From positions 54,454,368-54,518,367 of the forward strand of contig CM055097.1 of assembly GCA_029204225.1 (NCBI GenBank): DNA of 64,000 bases, read 5' to 3'. The notes below the pieces were generated by a model. The model saw only the letters and a program-made list of their open reading frames with translations, was not told where the DNA came from and made no database searches. Numbering within the stretch: the stretch's first letter is position 1; every line of letters starts with the position of its first letter. Shown in pieces: positions 22,439-36,100 of this stretch. Position numbers and translations under genes: made by a program. The DNA is from Diphasiastrum complanatum. Its lineage: Eukaryota; Streptophyta; Lycopodiopsida; Lycopodiales; Lycopodiaceae.

Positions 22439-23491
22439 GGTTTGGATTTGTTTCCTCAACTCTCCCAAATCCCATCTTTAATCTGCCTCCATTCATGCTG
22501 CATATTTACTCGCGTTGTCACGCAGTTTGCATATTAACATGCATATTCTCACAGGCGATGAATGGACAAAAAGCAAAGGCTGACGTCACACCCTTTTCAC
22601 GCTCACCCCACGCAACTGTGCTAACAGACTGGACAACGACTGCAGCCACCCACGATCTCTTACAGACAGCACATCCACCCTGTACTTTCTTCATCTGCAC
22701 ACTTGTAACATTATGTATATATACAGAGAGAAAACCAGAGAGCTCATTCATGGATCAAGAGGTTGAGTATTGGACGATTGAGTCCTAATGAAAGATGAGC
22801 AGATGAGAGTGTATGTAAATTAGCATCAGAAGCTTATCAACGAGATAGACGAAGTAGATGCCTTGTGCATTGATTCTTTATTGCCAGTAATAAGGTTTCA
22901 TTCCTTTACAGATTGAATAAGCTTCGTAGGCCACGTGGTTTCGTCCGCTATTGTCTTGTGCTTTACCGCATTATTGACATGTATAGTTGATATACTTAAT
23001 CTGATACAACTCATTGTTCTGCGTTCAGATCTATGTTAATATTGTTATGCTTATTATTCATTCTGTCTGATCTTTCTAGTTTTTCTTTCTGGTAATAGAC
23101 GACTAACATTTAGTCTTGTCTTTTGCAAATCTTTCACGACTAGTTATCAGTCGAGCACAGTCTAGCTCTTCAAGAATCATTCGCGACACATAATTTGTCT
23201 TGCTATTTGCGACAAATTATTCTTCTGGTGCTTCATTTATTATGTTTGGCTGTGTAATCCAGAATGACCGTGATTTCCATCACTAAAGTTCCGTTCATTT
23301 TGATAGGCGTAGTCATGCTTACGGAGAGAGTCGTATAGCTCGTTCCACTGCGCATGAATACTTTTTGTTTGAGTTCGTTTCTTGTTCGTGTTTCGTTTCT
23401 CGTTCGTGTTCGTCTTACCCCTTTGAGCTAATTTTTCATTTCTAACATACGACACCTTTCTCAACTCTCGTTCATCTCCCTCTCTCCAACA
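22439..23491 (+). repeat. 3' LTR of element E
   Basis: It follows a G-rich polypurine tract (aagggggggagggg). The first bases read ggtttgg instead of tgttag, so the terminal TG is lost or mis-primed. It ends tctctccaaca, then gagag. It keeps the tgacgtca and TATA-like elements of the 5' copy. Confidence 0.88.
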
Positions 23492-23496
23492 GAGAG

Positions 23497-26439
23497 AGAG
23501 CTAGTAATGGCAAAGAAAAGCTTGATTGTAGTGAAGCCCAAATAGTGGTGTGACACTTTTTCTATCACTACCACAAAAGCAAAATGAAATTGCTCATTCA
23601 TTTCATTAACATCAAATAGAATTAGTTGTAGGATAGTTTTGAGGAAACAAGTTTCTCTCCCCTCAAAGGCAAGCAAATAAACCCAACATGAAGTCATGTT
23701 TTCTTGTTTGCCAAAAGAATAGCTTATTATTCCATTATAAACAAAATGTATAGAGGCTAGAAGATTTGACAATAATAAATCAGACAAGAGATCTCAAATT
23801 CATACGATATTGCAAGGTAGACCTCAACAATGACATCTATGATAGATGCTGACATTGCCACACAAGATGAGATTTTCATCATGATATTGTAGTAATAGGA
23901 CCAATAATTGGTCCTTTCCTTCCTTTTGTTTGGATCAAGATTGATTTTCAAGATCGCAAAGGAGTATCAAGCTTTTAAATCTTGACATAACAACACCTTC
24001 TCACTAAATTTTAAAGAAAAAACTACTTATTGATAATCTCTAATGGATGCAATGGACCCCCAACCACTACCAGGCATCATGCTTCATTAAGTTAGTAGTG
24101 TTTACAATTGAGTACATAAGACTATATAATGGTTTTTCATTTTGGCAAGTAGAATGCCTTTGTTTCCAAGCAGTTGTTTCATGTATGCCTACGTGTCGAA
24201 CCGTGGCATTCATATAAGATTTGACATTTAATCTTGTCATATAGTGGCATGTGCACCTTGCTATCCATCAAGAAAAATTACTTATAGCCAGACTGATACT
24301 CTTTTCTTATTTTTTTTATCTTTCATTTTGCTTGAGCATTCTAAGAATTAGTCCCATCAATTAAAGAAACAGTACGAATATAAACTATTTGAGATATCTA
24401 ACCAAATCTTAAATCAATTTGATAGAGTCCTCTAGGAGAAAAGTTTAAATCAATAAAAGGAAGCATATTCCCTTCGTTAATCCTACTAAAAGTATTTTCT
24501 ACATGATAAGTAGAAATCCTAGTTACTCAAAAAGTAGATCTTTCATATCCTATAGTATATCATGTAATTCATGGTGTACAATTTTTGCTTTAAAGTATTT
24601 AAAGAACACAAAACTCAAAAGACTACCATGATCTGCAACATCACCACATTGTAGTATTTAAATCAAGATGAGAAGAAACGATTAATATTTATGATAAGAA
24701 ACATTTTCCATTATCTAAATAGGATACATACAATGATAAGTAGCATCCTTTTTTATTTGAATAGACACTAACCTAATATCATCAAAAAAAATCCAAGATT
24801 TGATTTAACTAATCAAGAGATGAAGTGCTAGACTTACTATAGAATCTTGCATAATCTAAGATTGAATCAACTCTATCAAGATTCATAATTTGAAAAGTAA
24901 TCAATCCATTGTGCCTTGCATTTGAAGCTATACATTTGGAATCCTTGGATCCCATAAATCTATAAATGATCCCTCAACTAAGTGAACTGTATATGTATGA
25001 TCAATAGCTTCCTTGGGAACTTGTAATTTTTGCAAATGAAAATTTGAATAAAGCTCATGTGAGCCACTCATCAAGAGACATAGGCATATGAGTCTCTAAG
25101 ATTTGATGTCTCGGTTGATATATTTATGCCTAATATGAACTGTAACTTTCAAATAGAGTGGTATCTATTCTAGGCACTACACATAAAATGTCCATATAAT
25201 CTTGGAATGAGTCATCGAAATTTCACAGTCCCAATTGAAATTTTTTATAGTTGTCAAAATCATCAATTAGTAACAAAAGGCTTTGAAAAACAATCCCCAA
25301 AAAAGCCCCAAGTTGTGGGTTTGGACCTCAAGAACAAGCCTTGATCTCTTGAAGGAAGTAAAGGACTACATCTATCTTCTTGTTATTAGGGACGACTTGG
25401 AGAGTACAATAACTAGACAATCTATTAAGCCAATCCTTAGTCACCTCGTGATTATTATTATCATCTCGCCTTGAATAATATAAAAATCAAAATGAAAGAG
25501 TACTAGTAGTTTTAGCCTACATTAGTGTAAGTGATTATCGAATCTGCATATCTTGTCGTGAAATCTTAGACTGAAGGCTAACCATGCCTTGCTACAAAAT
25601 AAGGTCAAACCTTTGAGTACATAAAAAACCTAAATATCTACTACGATGATAACTAATAGTCAAAATCATGTCATTGCAAAAGGCATCCACTCTACAAACA
25701 GATTGATTTCATTCTTGTGGGTGAATTCAACCATTTCGGGTGTTGCCATACCAAAACATTGACATTATGTCATGCTAGGACTTGATGACTAAGAATTATC
25801 CATTTTTGTATGCTCTTGGGTAAAGAGATTGGAATCTCAACTACATTAATCTTAGAATCTTGCTACGAGATAATATTCACATAATAGCCTATAAATTATA
25901 TAGCAAGCAATACGTCATGGAGACATTCGATATATGATCAATAGATAAGAAGTGTCCATTTGCATTGAAAAAGTCGTGTCTATCATAATTACAAAACAAT
26001 CAATTGCTATTAGTAGCATCATGTTTTTTTAACAAAAGAACATCATATAAATTGTCCCATACAAGTAGAAAATCATGGGGTCAATTCATGCTTTTGATTA
26101 GGCCGATCCACTTTGGATTTTTTTTTTCCAGTTACATGCATGCAAGCAAAAGAAAACTCAAAAGATTGCTTGTAGCTTCGGGGACTGGCTTGCAACTTTC
26201 AATTAGCCTCGAATCAGGATGATCACAACATTATTTTTTTGTGTCTTAGTAGCATATTCATGTGTATTAATTGTAAAATTGGAGATTTTAGTTATGAATC
26301 TATTCATCATGACCTGTAGTCATCCAACATAGACATTTTCTATTCTAATAGCAATCACACAAACAATCACTTTAGTAGAAGCACAAAAACACATTACAGA
26401 GATAGAAGCTCACACACACATTTAGCCTTTACAATTGTA
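23497..26439. other. AT-rich region, no gene recognised
   Basis: I see short random frames only, with no domain motif, RNA gene or clear repeat. Its composition is like the flanks of the decayed copia to the right, so much of it may be unrecognisably old transposon sequence, but nothing here proves that. Confidence 0.55.
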
Positions 26440-26454
26440 CGTTCTCATTAACAA

Positions 26455-27500
26455 AATTTCTTAATCATTATGAAGATATCTGCCACTCGATCATGTGTAG
26501 AACAATAAATTTGCTCTACTAAGTTAACCTTCTCACAAACAAAGTGATAATGAGTCTCAATGTGCTTCATAAGTGCATAGAGTACAAGATTTTTTCCAAA
26601 CTATATGCAACTTTGACTATCACAGAATATGGTGGTGGCCTCATATTGAAATAACAAAACTTTTAAAGTAGTCTTCTCAACCAAATGGATTCACATATCG
26701 CAACATTAGATAAATTCTATTCAACTTCAATTGAAAAATAGCACAAATAATAGCTTGTTTTTTGCTCTTCCATGAGATAGTATAATTTCCCAACATAGAA
26801 ACATACCCTGAAATAGATTTTCTATCTTCTACACTTGCAGCCCAAGCTGCATCACAATAACCATGAAGAACAAAACCATCAAAGGAAACATACCCTAATC
26901 CATAATTAAACGTATCTTTGAGATACCTAAGAATGCGTTTTGCACTCCAACGAGTTTCCCTTGACTAATCACACCAACACATACATATATATGGTCTCGT
27001 GATAGTCAAATAGATCAAGGAACCCACCAACTACCTAAATAAAGTGTCATTGACGTCCTCCCCATTACCCCAGTTTGTTAGCTTAACATGTGGTTTCATT
27101 GGTGTAGGAACTAGCTTTGAATCAAACATATAAAATTTCTTCAAAACACTAACAAATGTGTTTTGAATGAAAAAGAAATAATCTATTTTTATAATGCCAT
27201 ACCTCAATCCCAAGACAAAAATTTAACTCACCCAAATCCTTCATCTCCAATTCCAAGGACACGTTGCATTTGAACTTGTCCAACATCTTCTGACATCTCC
27301 CAATGATAATCAAATGGCATCCACATAAAATTGAGAAGAAAGCTATCAATACAAGCATACGAAGCTCTAGGTGATTTCTTCAAGCCATAAAGAGCTTTTT
27401 TTACATCATAAACAAAATTAGTGAAGCTTTGTAGTTGCAAACATAGACTTCTTTATCCAATACACCATCCAAATAAGCACTCTTCACATCCATTTGATAA
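26455..27500 (-). pseudogene. Decayed copia reverse transcriptase-RNase H
   Basis: Minus-strand motifs in order: QMDVKSAYLDGVLDKEVYVCN near 27500-27440 (RT motif with catalytic Asp); KKALYGLKKSPRAS near 27400-27360; DLGELNFCLGIEV near 27250; PTPMKPHVKLT near 27100; a broken GSLIYLTITRP block near 27000; DAAWAASVEDRKSISGYVS near 26860-26800; and RNase H tail KHIETHYHFVCEKV...RVADIF near 26560-26470. Frames shift repeatedly, and the YVDD block is unreadable. No LTRs were identified. It is more decayed than any other copia here. Confidence 0.8.
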
Positions 27501-28468
27501 ATGTGGCATGAAAAATGTGAAGCGATCATTAAAATACAACAAATAATGTTCATGTTGGCTACAAGACCAAAGGTGCTTCTTCAAAATCAATACCTTCATG
27601 TTGTGCATATTGCTTTGCTACCAAGCATGCCTTATGAAACTGTCCCATCTGACTTGTACATTTTACCTTTTTTTCATACCTTGAGATCCGCTTGTCCACA
27701 ATCATTCCAGATTTCCTCTATTACATAAAGAAGTTGTAAGTTCCTTACTACATCTTTTCCTTGTGGAATTCCACCCTGTCATCATGGCATAATCATGGTG
27801 ACAGGATGTAGCTATGAGAAATTTTGTCATGTAGAATGAAAACTCTTAAAAAAATACAAGCTTTTGTAATGCTACTACCTTCTGGCCTTCACTCACAAAA
27901 CTTTTTAGTAAATTTATGAATCTCTCAAGATGGAACATACACGTTGTGTGCAGATATCTGCTCTATTAATAATCTTGATGCTTTGTTATTTTTAGACAAG
28001 GATCAACCTCGGGTAAAAGAAATGCAATTATTTGCTTGAATACATAAATATCTAAAACAAAAATACTGAAGACAATTCTATTGATTTCTTGAACATTATT
28101 ACAAACTATGACCCTAGCACTAGGACTTTCCATATGGCCAAATATGATAAGAAAAAATATATATGCTTTTTTTTTTTTTTTCTTTCGGTATGTCCATCTT
28201 GCATCCAATAGACCTATTTTTAACTTTTGTAGCGATCAAATTACTTTCATATTCGAAGTATAGACTCTTGTTACTGCTTTTCAAAAAAGTGATTTCTTGA
28301 GAAAAAAAAGTGATTGTGAGCAATATTTTTCAATAATAGTGATTTTCCAGAATTGATGTATGATTTATCGGATAATGTTGATTCTCTCTTGGCAAGCAAT
28401 TAGCATTTTCTCTCAAGGGTGCTAATCCCCCCCTAAAGAAAGCTTGCTAACTTCGAGATGATTGGTGG

Positions 28469-28680
<212 letters not shown>

Positions 28681-30359
28681 TTCATTCCACATTCTTTGAT
28701 AATAGTTCTTTATTCTAGTTTATACTTGTTAGCTAAGAACAAGTTCAAGGCTCAGATTTTAGCTTTTTGACCATTCCTTATTCACCTAAGCCAATTGACC
28801 AATCAATTTATGAGCTACCTATCAAAACTACAATGGTTGTGTATGATGCCTCAACTAGTTCCCAGTAGCAATATAAGGCGATAACTTTGATTACATTGTT
28901 CACTACAAATGAATATGCCAAAAAAATTATATTGTCACCAAATTAATACATAGTTTCATCTATCTAAACTTATAGACCCAAAGTTTGTCAACCTTATTGT
29001 CTGATTTTGAAATGAGTATAAGTACACATTATATTATTTCTGACAATTACTACTAGTTATCATGAATAATTTTAAACCAAGTGCTCTCAAAATTTTTGGT
29101 AAGATTGGAAATCTTTTTTTTAAGAAATGTACCTTGTTAAATTATGATAGTTAGATGGAGCTCATCTTCTTAAATTTGAAAAATATGGGTGGATGGTTTT
29201 CCAGCTTAGGTAGATTTGCAAACAAGCACTACTTACCAACAAGCATCCCAAATTTCAAAGTAAGACTTATGTTGTGCATTGAATATTCATGTTTTATGGA
29301 TTGTAATTTTGTTAAATAGGAGGGATTACATATCATTGTATCTAACAAGATTCAAAGGAGGCATTACAAAAAATTTCAAAGGTCTCTTTCATAAGATACT
29401 TCTTTCGTTCCACTTTTACATCCACATAGATTGATACCAATTCTCCAAATTAAATTTGATAACATAGATTTGTTAAATTTGGCAAAACTAGCTATTGTAA
29501 TTTGGTCACTTGACTTGTTTGACCACATGACTATCATATGTACATATTTAGAGGCATGTGTAAATATCAGCCCAAAATTTGAGGCTATCCACATGTAGAA
29601 GTGATTACAAAAATCAAACAATTGCAAGTTTATGGAGTAAATCATGTTTTTTTATCAAGAGGTGCAAGAGAAGGTGACATAATTTGAGGACCTTGATTGT
29701 AATCATGATTTTAGGACAGGTTTAAAGTTAGGTTAATAACCCTAATATCATGTTGGACCTGAGCAATGATGTTGGAGCTTTCCAATATACTTTTCATCAT
29801 GAGGAAATTTCAAGATAATGAGATGTTCTATCTTCCAATTGATCGCAATATTGCTTATTTTGAAGCATTGTTCTTGATGTATTTTATGGTAGATTGAGTG
29901 TTCTAACACCTGGTTATATGCTATAAAAATCTAAACTTGATTTCAAATGCTCAAGTAGATCTTTCATTTTGTGTTTCATTGTCTAGAAATCTAGGAATTT
30001 ATTTAGCTATTCAAAATTTGACTCCAATAGGTTCACACACACCCACTTAGATTCTTGAATCATTTATGACATTCAAATCTTTGATTCTTATCACCTCCCA
30101 TATTGTGAAAATAGACAATAGCTTCTCATTAGGGAGGCCTTAACCTTGTTATTGGCCTTACAAAGTTGTCCAGTCACAAAGTCCCATGATGTGAACATCA
30201 ACTCAAGCAATATTGAGCATTTCTTATGTGCCGATTCTTATAACCTCTTTTTTGGTCAAGAGTTCCTATGATGAGTACTCTCATTCCATCTTTATGTATC
30301 CATGTACATCTTGTTAGAAATCAATGATAAACTTCATTGTTATTGTTTATGATGTACAT

Positions 30360-30731
30360 TAATGTTGACAGCTGAGGTGCCTTCACTCATTCTAATTGTC
30401 AATACCTTCTTCCTCAAGAAGAGACGAGTGGAAACATCTGAGGTCTCATAGATGCTTGTAAGTGTATCCCACACTTCTTTGGAGGTAGTGAAGTTGGATA
30501 CATAAGCGATTTGAGTGTCTTTTAGGTTTAGGGATACAATGGCAAGATCCTTGCCATCCTTTGCTTCTCAAGCTGGAAGTTGTTTGGGTTCTGTCGATTT
30601 GGCTATGGAACCGTTGACGTATCCCCAGAGCTCCTTCTCGATCAAGATCATCCTCATTTTGAACTTCCAAATGTGGAAGTTGTCCCTATTGAATTTGTTG
30701 ATGAGGCGGATCTCAAAGTTTGAACCTTCCA
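30360..30731 (-). pseudogene. Copia gag fragment (element G)
   Basis: It starts with MEGSNFEIRLINKFNRDNF at 30731 and runs through FHIWKFKMRM, LWGYVNGSIA, an in-frame stop near 30570, then EAKDGKDLAIVSLNL, EVWDTLTSIYE and RLFLRKKVLTIRM, the UBN2-type copia gag pattern. It breaks off near 30360 with no protease or pol. A primer-binding site and LTR lie upstream at 30845 and beyond. Confidence 0.8.
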
Positions 30732-30844
30732 TTGTAATCGAGTAGCAGAGATAAAACACAAACTAAATGAATCAGCTCTATAGAACCAAAAATGTGTTAA
30801 GTTCTATTATAAGTTCTAGACTCTAGTAATCTAGTAAACCTGTG

Positions 30845-30856
30845 GCTCTGATACCA
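30845..30856 (-). other. Primer-binding site of element G
   Basis: The minus strand reads TGGTATCAGAGC, the initiator tRNA-Met primer-binding site of copia elements, about 115 bases ahead of the gag start at 30731. Sequence from 30857 rightward should be the LTR of G, at least to about 31100. Its far end is not resolved, and it abuts what looks like the left part of F's LTR. Confidence 0.75.
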
Positions 30857-31254
30857 TATAGGAATTCGGTAAGCCTTCAATGGATACAACTTAATCTTTC
30901 TGGTTTAGAGGTTGCACCGTGATGCAACTTAACCTTTTTGGATCAAAGGTTGCACCAAAATCATGGAGCCTTTTTGCCCCTTTCTGTGAGCCGCATTCCG
31001 AGATCCTGTCTCTGGACGCCTAGCCCACGAATCCAAGTCTCCCCCTTACCTGGAAAAGGAGCTGGTACCAGGGGACATTAAACACTAGGACACTTATATC
31101 CACTTTGAACAAAGTCCCACTTCTACTTATGAGAGTTCTTTGAGCGTGGGCTGTGGCACCACTTTGCCATTCCAACATGAACACTCTTGAGCATTCTAGC
31201 TCAGTTCTTTAGAATTCTTTTAGAGTTTTGCTATTAGCGCTTACTGCTTATTAG

Positions 31255-31907
31255 TGTGAAAAACTCAGATCCAAAAGATGCTAAAGTTTCATAAAGATCT
31301 TGGCCATGGAAGTTATGCACATCTAGATTGAAAAAATGATAGAAATTGTGATGTTAAGCATACTAAACATCAACTAAACATCAAGATCTGATCATAAGCT
31401 TCCACAAACAGAAACTTGCTGTCCCTGTCCGTACTTCAGAGCCTACAACCTGCATTTCACACGTGTGAAGCCATAGCAACAAAGAAATCACAATTCTAGT
31501 GGCTAGAATGCAAGATATGAACAAAAAAGTGAGAGAGAAGAAGATGGATCTTCAAAGAGCATAACATTCATTCAATAGAATGAAAATGAGATGTGTACAT
31601 ACTCGTGGAGATGGCTATTTATAGCAGCCATAGTGCCTCTTGGCCACTTGTCTTATGATAGGCTAAAATTGGGGTCCAATAGGATTCACCCATCTACCTA
31701 GAAATTTGGTCAAATAGGAATGCACCAAATTATGAGCCAATAGAAGAGCTCCACACTTGACCTCCTCTAATTAATGTGACCTCAAAAGTAGTGTACACAT
31801 ACTTTGGGCCTCTACATACATGTATGAACCTATCTCTAACTTTTATTTGGCCATAGGCCTACAAAATCTCAAGTTAGGAAAATACTACTAGTTGACAATT
31901 TTTCACA
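31255..31907 (-). repeat. 3' LTR of copia element A
   Basis: 653 bases, next to the RNase H end and a short polypurine tract (GAAGAGGGAGTG on the minus strand). Near-identical to 54700-55351. It contains a TATAAATAG-type promoter element (minus) near 31615-31625. Confidence 0.93.
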
Positions 31908-32306
31908 CTCCCTCTTCAACTAGTTTTAGCATAGATTTAGAAAGTACACCAAGACTTGTTCTATGCTTGAAAAATAAGTCCTTTCCCAATGCTTTGGTAA
32001 AGATATCAGCCACACATTCCTTTGATGGGACATGTTCAAGCTTGATCTCTTTTGCCAACACTTGTTCTCTCACAAAATGGTAAGCCACCTCGATATGTTT
32101 GCTCCTTGCATGGAAAACCGGATTGCTTGCTAGACTTTGGGCTGAAAGGTTGTCACAAAAGATGATTGGACTCTCTGAAAAATCCAGCAAATGAAGCTCC
32201 ATAATCATCCTCTTGATCCACACCATCTCCTTTGTGCATGATGTCAAAGCTTTGTACTCGGCCTCACTAGAAGAAAGTGATATAGTTGCTTGTTTCTTCG
32301 ACATCC
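31908..32306 (-). pseudogene. C-terminal RNase H of copia element A (separated 3' part)
   Basis: It has 133 open codons: MSKKQATISLSSSEAEYKAL, then CDNLSAQSLA, RSKHIEVAYHFVRE, and VADIFTKALGKDL near the end. This is the last third of a copia RNase H and lacks the upstream part, which ends at about 50553. It fits the break in A's polyprotein in frame position, strand and family. Its junction at 32306 leads directly into an unrelated plus-strand copia gag. Confidence 0.88.
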
Positions 32307-32690
32307 GACCATTTGAATGAGTTCAAACAGTTGATCAACCAACTGGCTGCAATAGGTTCGCCTACCTCAGAAGAAGACTCTACCATGTCTATTCTTGCCA
32401 GTCTTCCATCCTCCTACGATAATTTAGTGTTGCTTCTTAGCAATACTCCTGCGCTGTCTCTCCAAAAATTGACAACAAGTCTGTTGCAAGAAGAAGTTAG
32501 GAGGAAAAGCTTGTCTACAACAATGAGTACCAAATCCATGGCACTCTACTCAAACAAGCAGTAGTCCAAGAAGAAGAAAGGCTTCATGGATAAGAAGACA
32601 ACGACAGAACAGCCAGTAGCATCGCAACCACAATAGCAGCAGCACGGTCAGTCATCTGTCATAAATGCAATTTTCAGGATCTGAACCTAT
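32307..32690 (+). pseudogene. Copia gag fragment, plus strand
   Basis: It reads SDHLNEFKQLINQLAAIG, MSILASLPSSYDNLVLLLS, LTTSLLQEEVRRKS, then a lysine-rich stretch with stops. The pattern matches the middle of copia gag (compare QLLKSLPSSYDSW in element E). The first half of gag and everything after the basic region are missing. Bases 32691-33157 show nothing recognisable. Confidence 0.75.
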
Positions 32691-33157
32691 AGCCGACCTA
32701 AATTTGACATTTTACATCCATCTAGCATGTCGGCAAAGGTTTCTAAGAAGAGTAAGGTGCTTGACGAAGGTTCCCAAAATGGCATATTGCTGATCATTTG
32801 CCTAACTTAGAAACATGTACTTTTTCTAGAAAAGAACCTTCGCCCAACTCAGTGTAGATATATCTGAAGTGGATGTATAATCTGAAAGCTCGACAAAGGT
32901 TTCCAATACTATATAGGCAACATATGACCAAAACAGTGATTTTATAAGTCATTTTCCATAAAAAATTATCTTTTGAAAATACTTTCCTTCCTGTTTTTCC
33001 ACTTTGATGACTTTTCTGAATTTTGCTCATCAATCTTTCCTCATTGTTTCTTCTTTTCTCTGTTTTTTTTTTTTACTGTCCTTTCCAAACAAAATTAACA
33101 ATTAAGTAGTGAAAACCAAAAAAATTGAAAAACCAATAAAAATAAAAATATTTTGGA

Positions 33158-36100
33158 TCATGCTTGTTGAACTGGCAGAGCGGGCAACCAAAACTTGCGT
33201 AATCGGCTACCATTCACAGGAGTATCAAACCGATTTTCGTCCAAGTGCTCAAGAATCACTGCTCCATAGTTCAGGATTTCTTTCACTCTATACGGGCCTT
33301 CACCAGTAAACTTCAATTTCCTCTTGATCAGCTTGGTTTTGTACATCAATGCGAGATTTCCTGCTTTCACATCTTTTTGTGTAATCGACGATCATGCCAG
33401 GCCTTACAGCGGGCTTTCTCTGCTGCTAACGCATGAACTGCCATCAATCTTGTCACAATTTGTGCAACGCTTCATGACGTAGTTGTAAAGACTTATCATT
33501 ATTTAACCGCTCGGTTGCTGCTATGCATAAAGATGGTATTAGAAATTCAATCGGCATGACAACATCTTGACCATAAACTAGTTGAAAGGGTGTTTGATTT
33601 GTACTACTTTTGTAAGTGGTTCTGAATGCCCATAATGCTGCATGCAATTTATGTTCCCAATCAGATCGACTTGCTTCAACTGTTTTCATCATAATAGTGT
33701 AGAGAATCTTATTGGAATATTCAGCTTGGCCATTCCCTTTGAGATAATAAGGAGTACTAAATCTGTGTATAACAAAAAAATCTTCCAGTAAACACTAATT
33801 CGTTTGATTAACAAAGTGTGTACCTCGGTCGCTGACAATCTCGATCGGACATCCAAATTTGATTATAATATTTTCATATAGAAACTTGGTCGTAGATTTC
33901 GCATCAGCAACTTTGATAGCTTTGGCTTCAACCCACTTGGTTATATATTCAGATGCTACGATAATGTATCGGGCCTTAGATCCTTGCTTGATAGGATGAA
34001 TAGGACCAACATAATACAGTCCCCATTTTTCAAACGGTGCTTGTGATAAAACTGGATGCAAGGGTTCGTAATTTTGTCGAGTAGGCCATCATGCTCGCTG
34101 GCAAACATCACATGTCTGAATAAAATTTTATGTGTCCTTATGAAGCGTAGGCCACCAACAACCTGATTGCAAAAGTTTGCGAATAGTAATATTTGTAGAG
34201 AAGTGTCCTCCGCCCATGCCATCATGTGAAAACATGACTAAATCTTTTATTTCATGTGGTAAAACACATCTACATAGAATATTGTCTGATCCATGACGAT
34301 ACAATTGTCTTGCAATCAATTGATAAGGTTGAGCCTTATGAATCAATTGCCTCTTCTGTATTTTTGTCAAAGAGTCATTCAGTTGTCCTAGCATCAGATA
34401 CTCAACAATATCCGCTGCCCACTCAGGCACTGCCTCTACATAGAATAATGCAGCACCTGGTAATTCATCATCCACTTTAGTATTAACTGGTGTGGATTCA
34501 ATTCGCGAAACGTGGTCGGCTAGATAATGTTGCTTCCCCTTACAAACCACAATTTGAAAATCAAATTCAGTCAATAACAGTAACCATTTTGCAATACGCC
34601 CAGTATTGCACATCTTGTTTACCAAGTAAAGTAATGGCTGGTGATCCGTATAAAATGCAAAGTGCATTTCCATGAGGTAATGATGAAATTTCCGTATAGA
34701 AAATATCATGGCTAACGCTTCACGCTGTTGTTGAATAGTTCTTCTCCGAATCTATAAGCTGTCTACTTGCAAATCGTATTGGATAATCCTTATAGTCATC
34801 TGGCTGCATCAAAACTGATCCAATTGCACATTTCAAGGCATCAATGTGAACATGAAACTCAATCATCCAATATGGAGAATGCAGTATCGGTGCTGAAGTT
34901 AATGTTTTTTTTTTTTAATTTTTCAAAGGCTTCTAATGCCTCTACTATCCAAATAGGAACAGTAGTCAGTTTGTATATAGGTCATGCTAAATCTGCAAAG
35001 AAGATAATAAAAATTCGATAGTAGTTCACATGACCCATAAACACAAACTTCACAAATTGTTGTTGGCAGTGGCAATTTCACAATAACCTTGATTTTAGAA
35101 TAATATGTGGCAATGCCATGTCTCAATATCACATGTCCAAGCACAACTCCATGGAAAATCCAGATCTGACACTTTTCTGGATTTAGGGAGATTTGATACT
35201 TGCGACATCGTTCAAATACTTTCTCCAGTCGATCCAGGTGGTCTGTATCTGTGCTATGGACTCCAAGGTCATCCAAGTAAATTCCAAAGAATTTCTGTAG
35301 ATAATCTTTAAAAACAAATTGCATTACTCTTTGGAATGAACTTGGTGCATTACAGAGTCCAAACGACATTACTTTGTAAACATAGGTGTCCCATTTTGTT
35401 GAAAAAGCTATTTTGTGATGATCTGTAGGTGCAATCTTGACCTGGTTGTAACTACTAAATCCATCCAGAAAACTACAAGCTTCCGCTCTAGCAAGGCGGT
35501 CCAAAATGTTTCAGTAAATGGTGATGGAAAGTGATCCTTCTGCGTCACTTTGTTCAAGGCCTAGAGATTCACACAAGTTCTCAATTTCTCATTCTTCTTA
35601 GGAACAATGACAATCGGTGAAACCCATTCTATATGCTCGATCTCATAAATGAAATCGACATCAAGCAGTCTCTGAAGCTCTTTCCTTATCAGATCCACAG
35701 CATTAGGATTACAGCGATAAAACTTTGTAACCTTTGGAACTGCATCAGGTATTAAGGTATGGTGTGTTCAGTAATTGACGTCCGAATACCCTTGAGATCT
35801 GGATAAGTCCATGCAAAGCAATCTTGATACTTAATAAGTAACGTACGTAGCGCTTGAAACTGTTCAGGATTAAGTTGTGATCCAACTTGTACAATCTTTT
35901 CTGATTTTCCTAGTTCAGCAAGATTCATAGGGCTATGTCCTAGCTGGGCCATCATAAACATCTTTCGATTATGGCACTTGTTCTTCGGGTTCATGATGTG
36001 CTTTGGGTAACATGATAACCACATCATCCAATGTATAGCATTTAAAATGTTCGGGCATATCATGCTGCACTACATTTGCTTGCTCTTTATCAAAAGGCCT

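Larger units (their letters stand above)
17208..23496 (+). mobile_element. Copia element E, complete structure, inactive
   Basis: The structure is GAGAG target copy (17208-17212), 5' LTR (17213-18248), primer-binding site (18249-18260), gag-pol pseudogene (18405-22428), polypurine tract (about 22426-22438), 3' LTR (about 22439-23491), and GAGAG (23492-23496). It lies in a GA-rich target. The LTRs differ at roughly 15 of their first 150 positions by eye, and the 3' LTR has lost its leading TG, so the insertion is old. Its LTR family recurs at 42.8-43.5 kb and in element F at 55.4-55.7 kb. Confidence 0.9.

Noticed and set aside
25283-26222. Short plus-strand frames as possible small genes
   Set aside because: No motif, no plausible splice context, and AT-rich composition as in the decayed surroundings.
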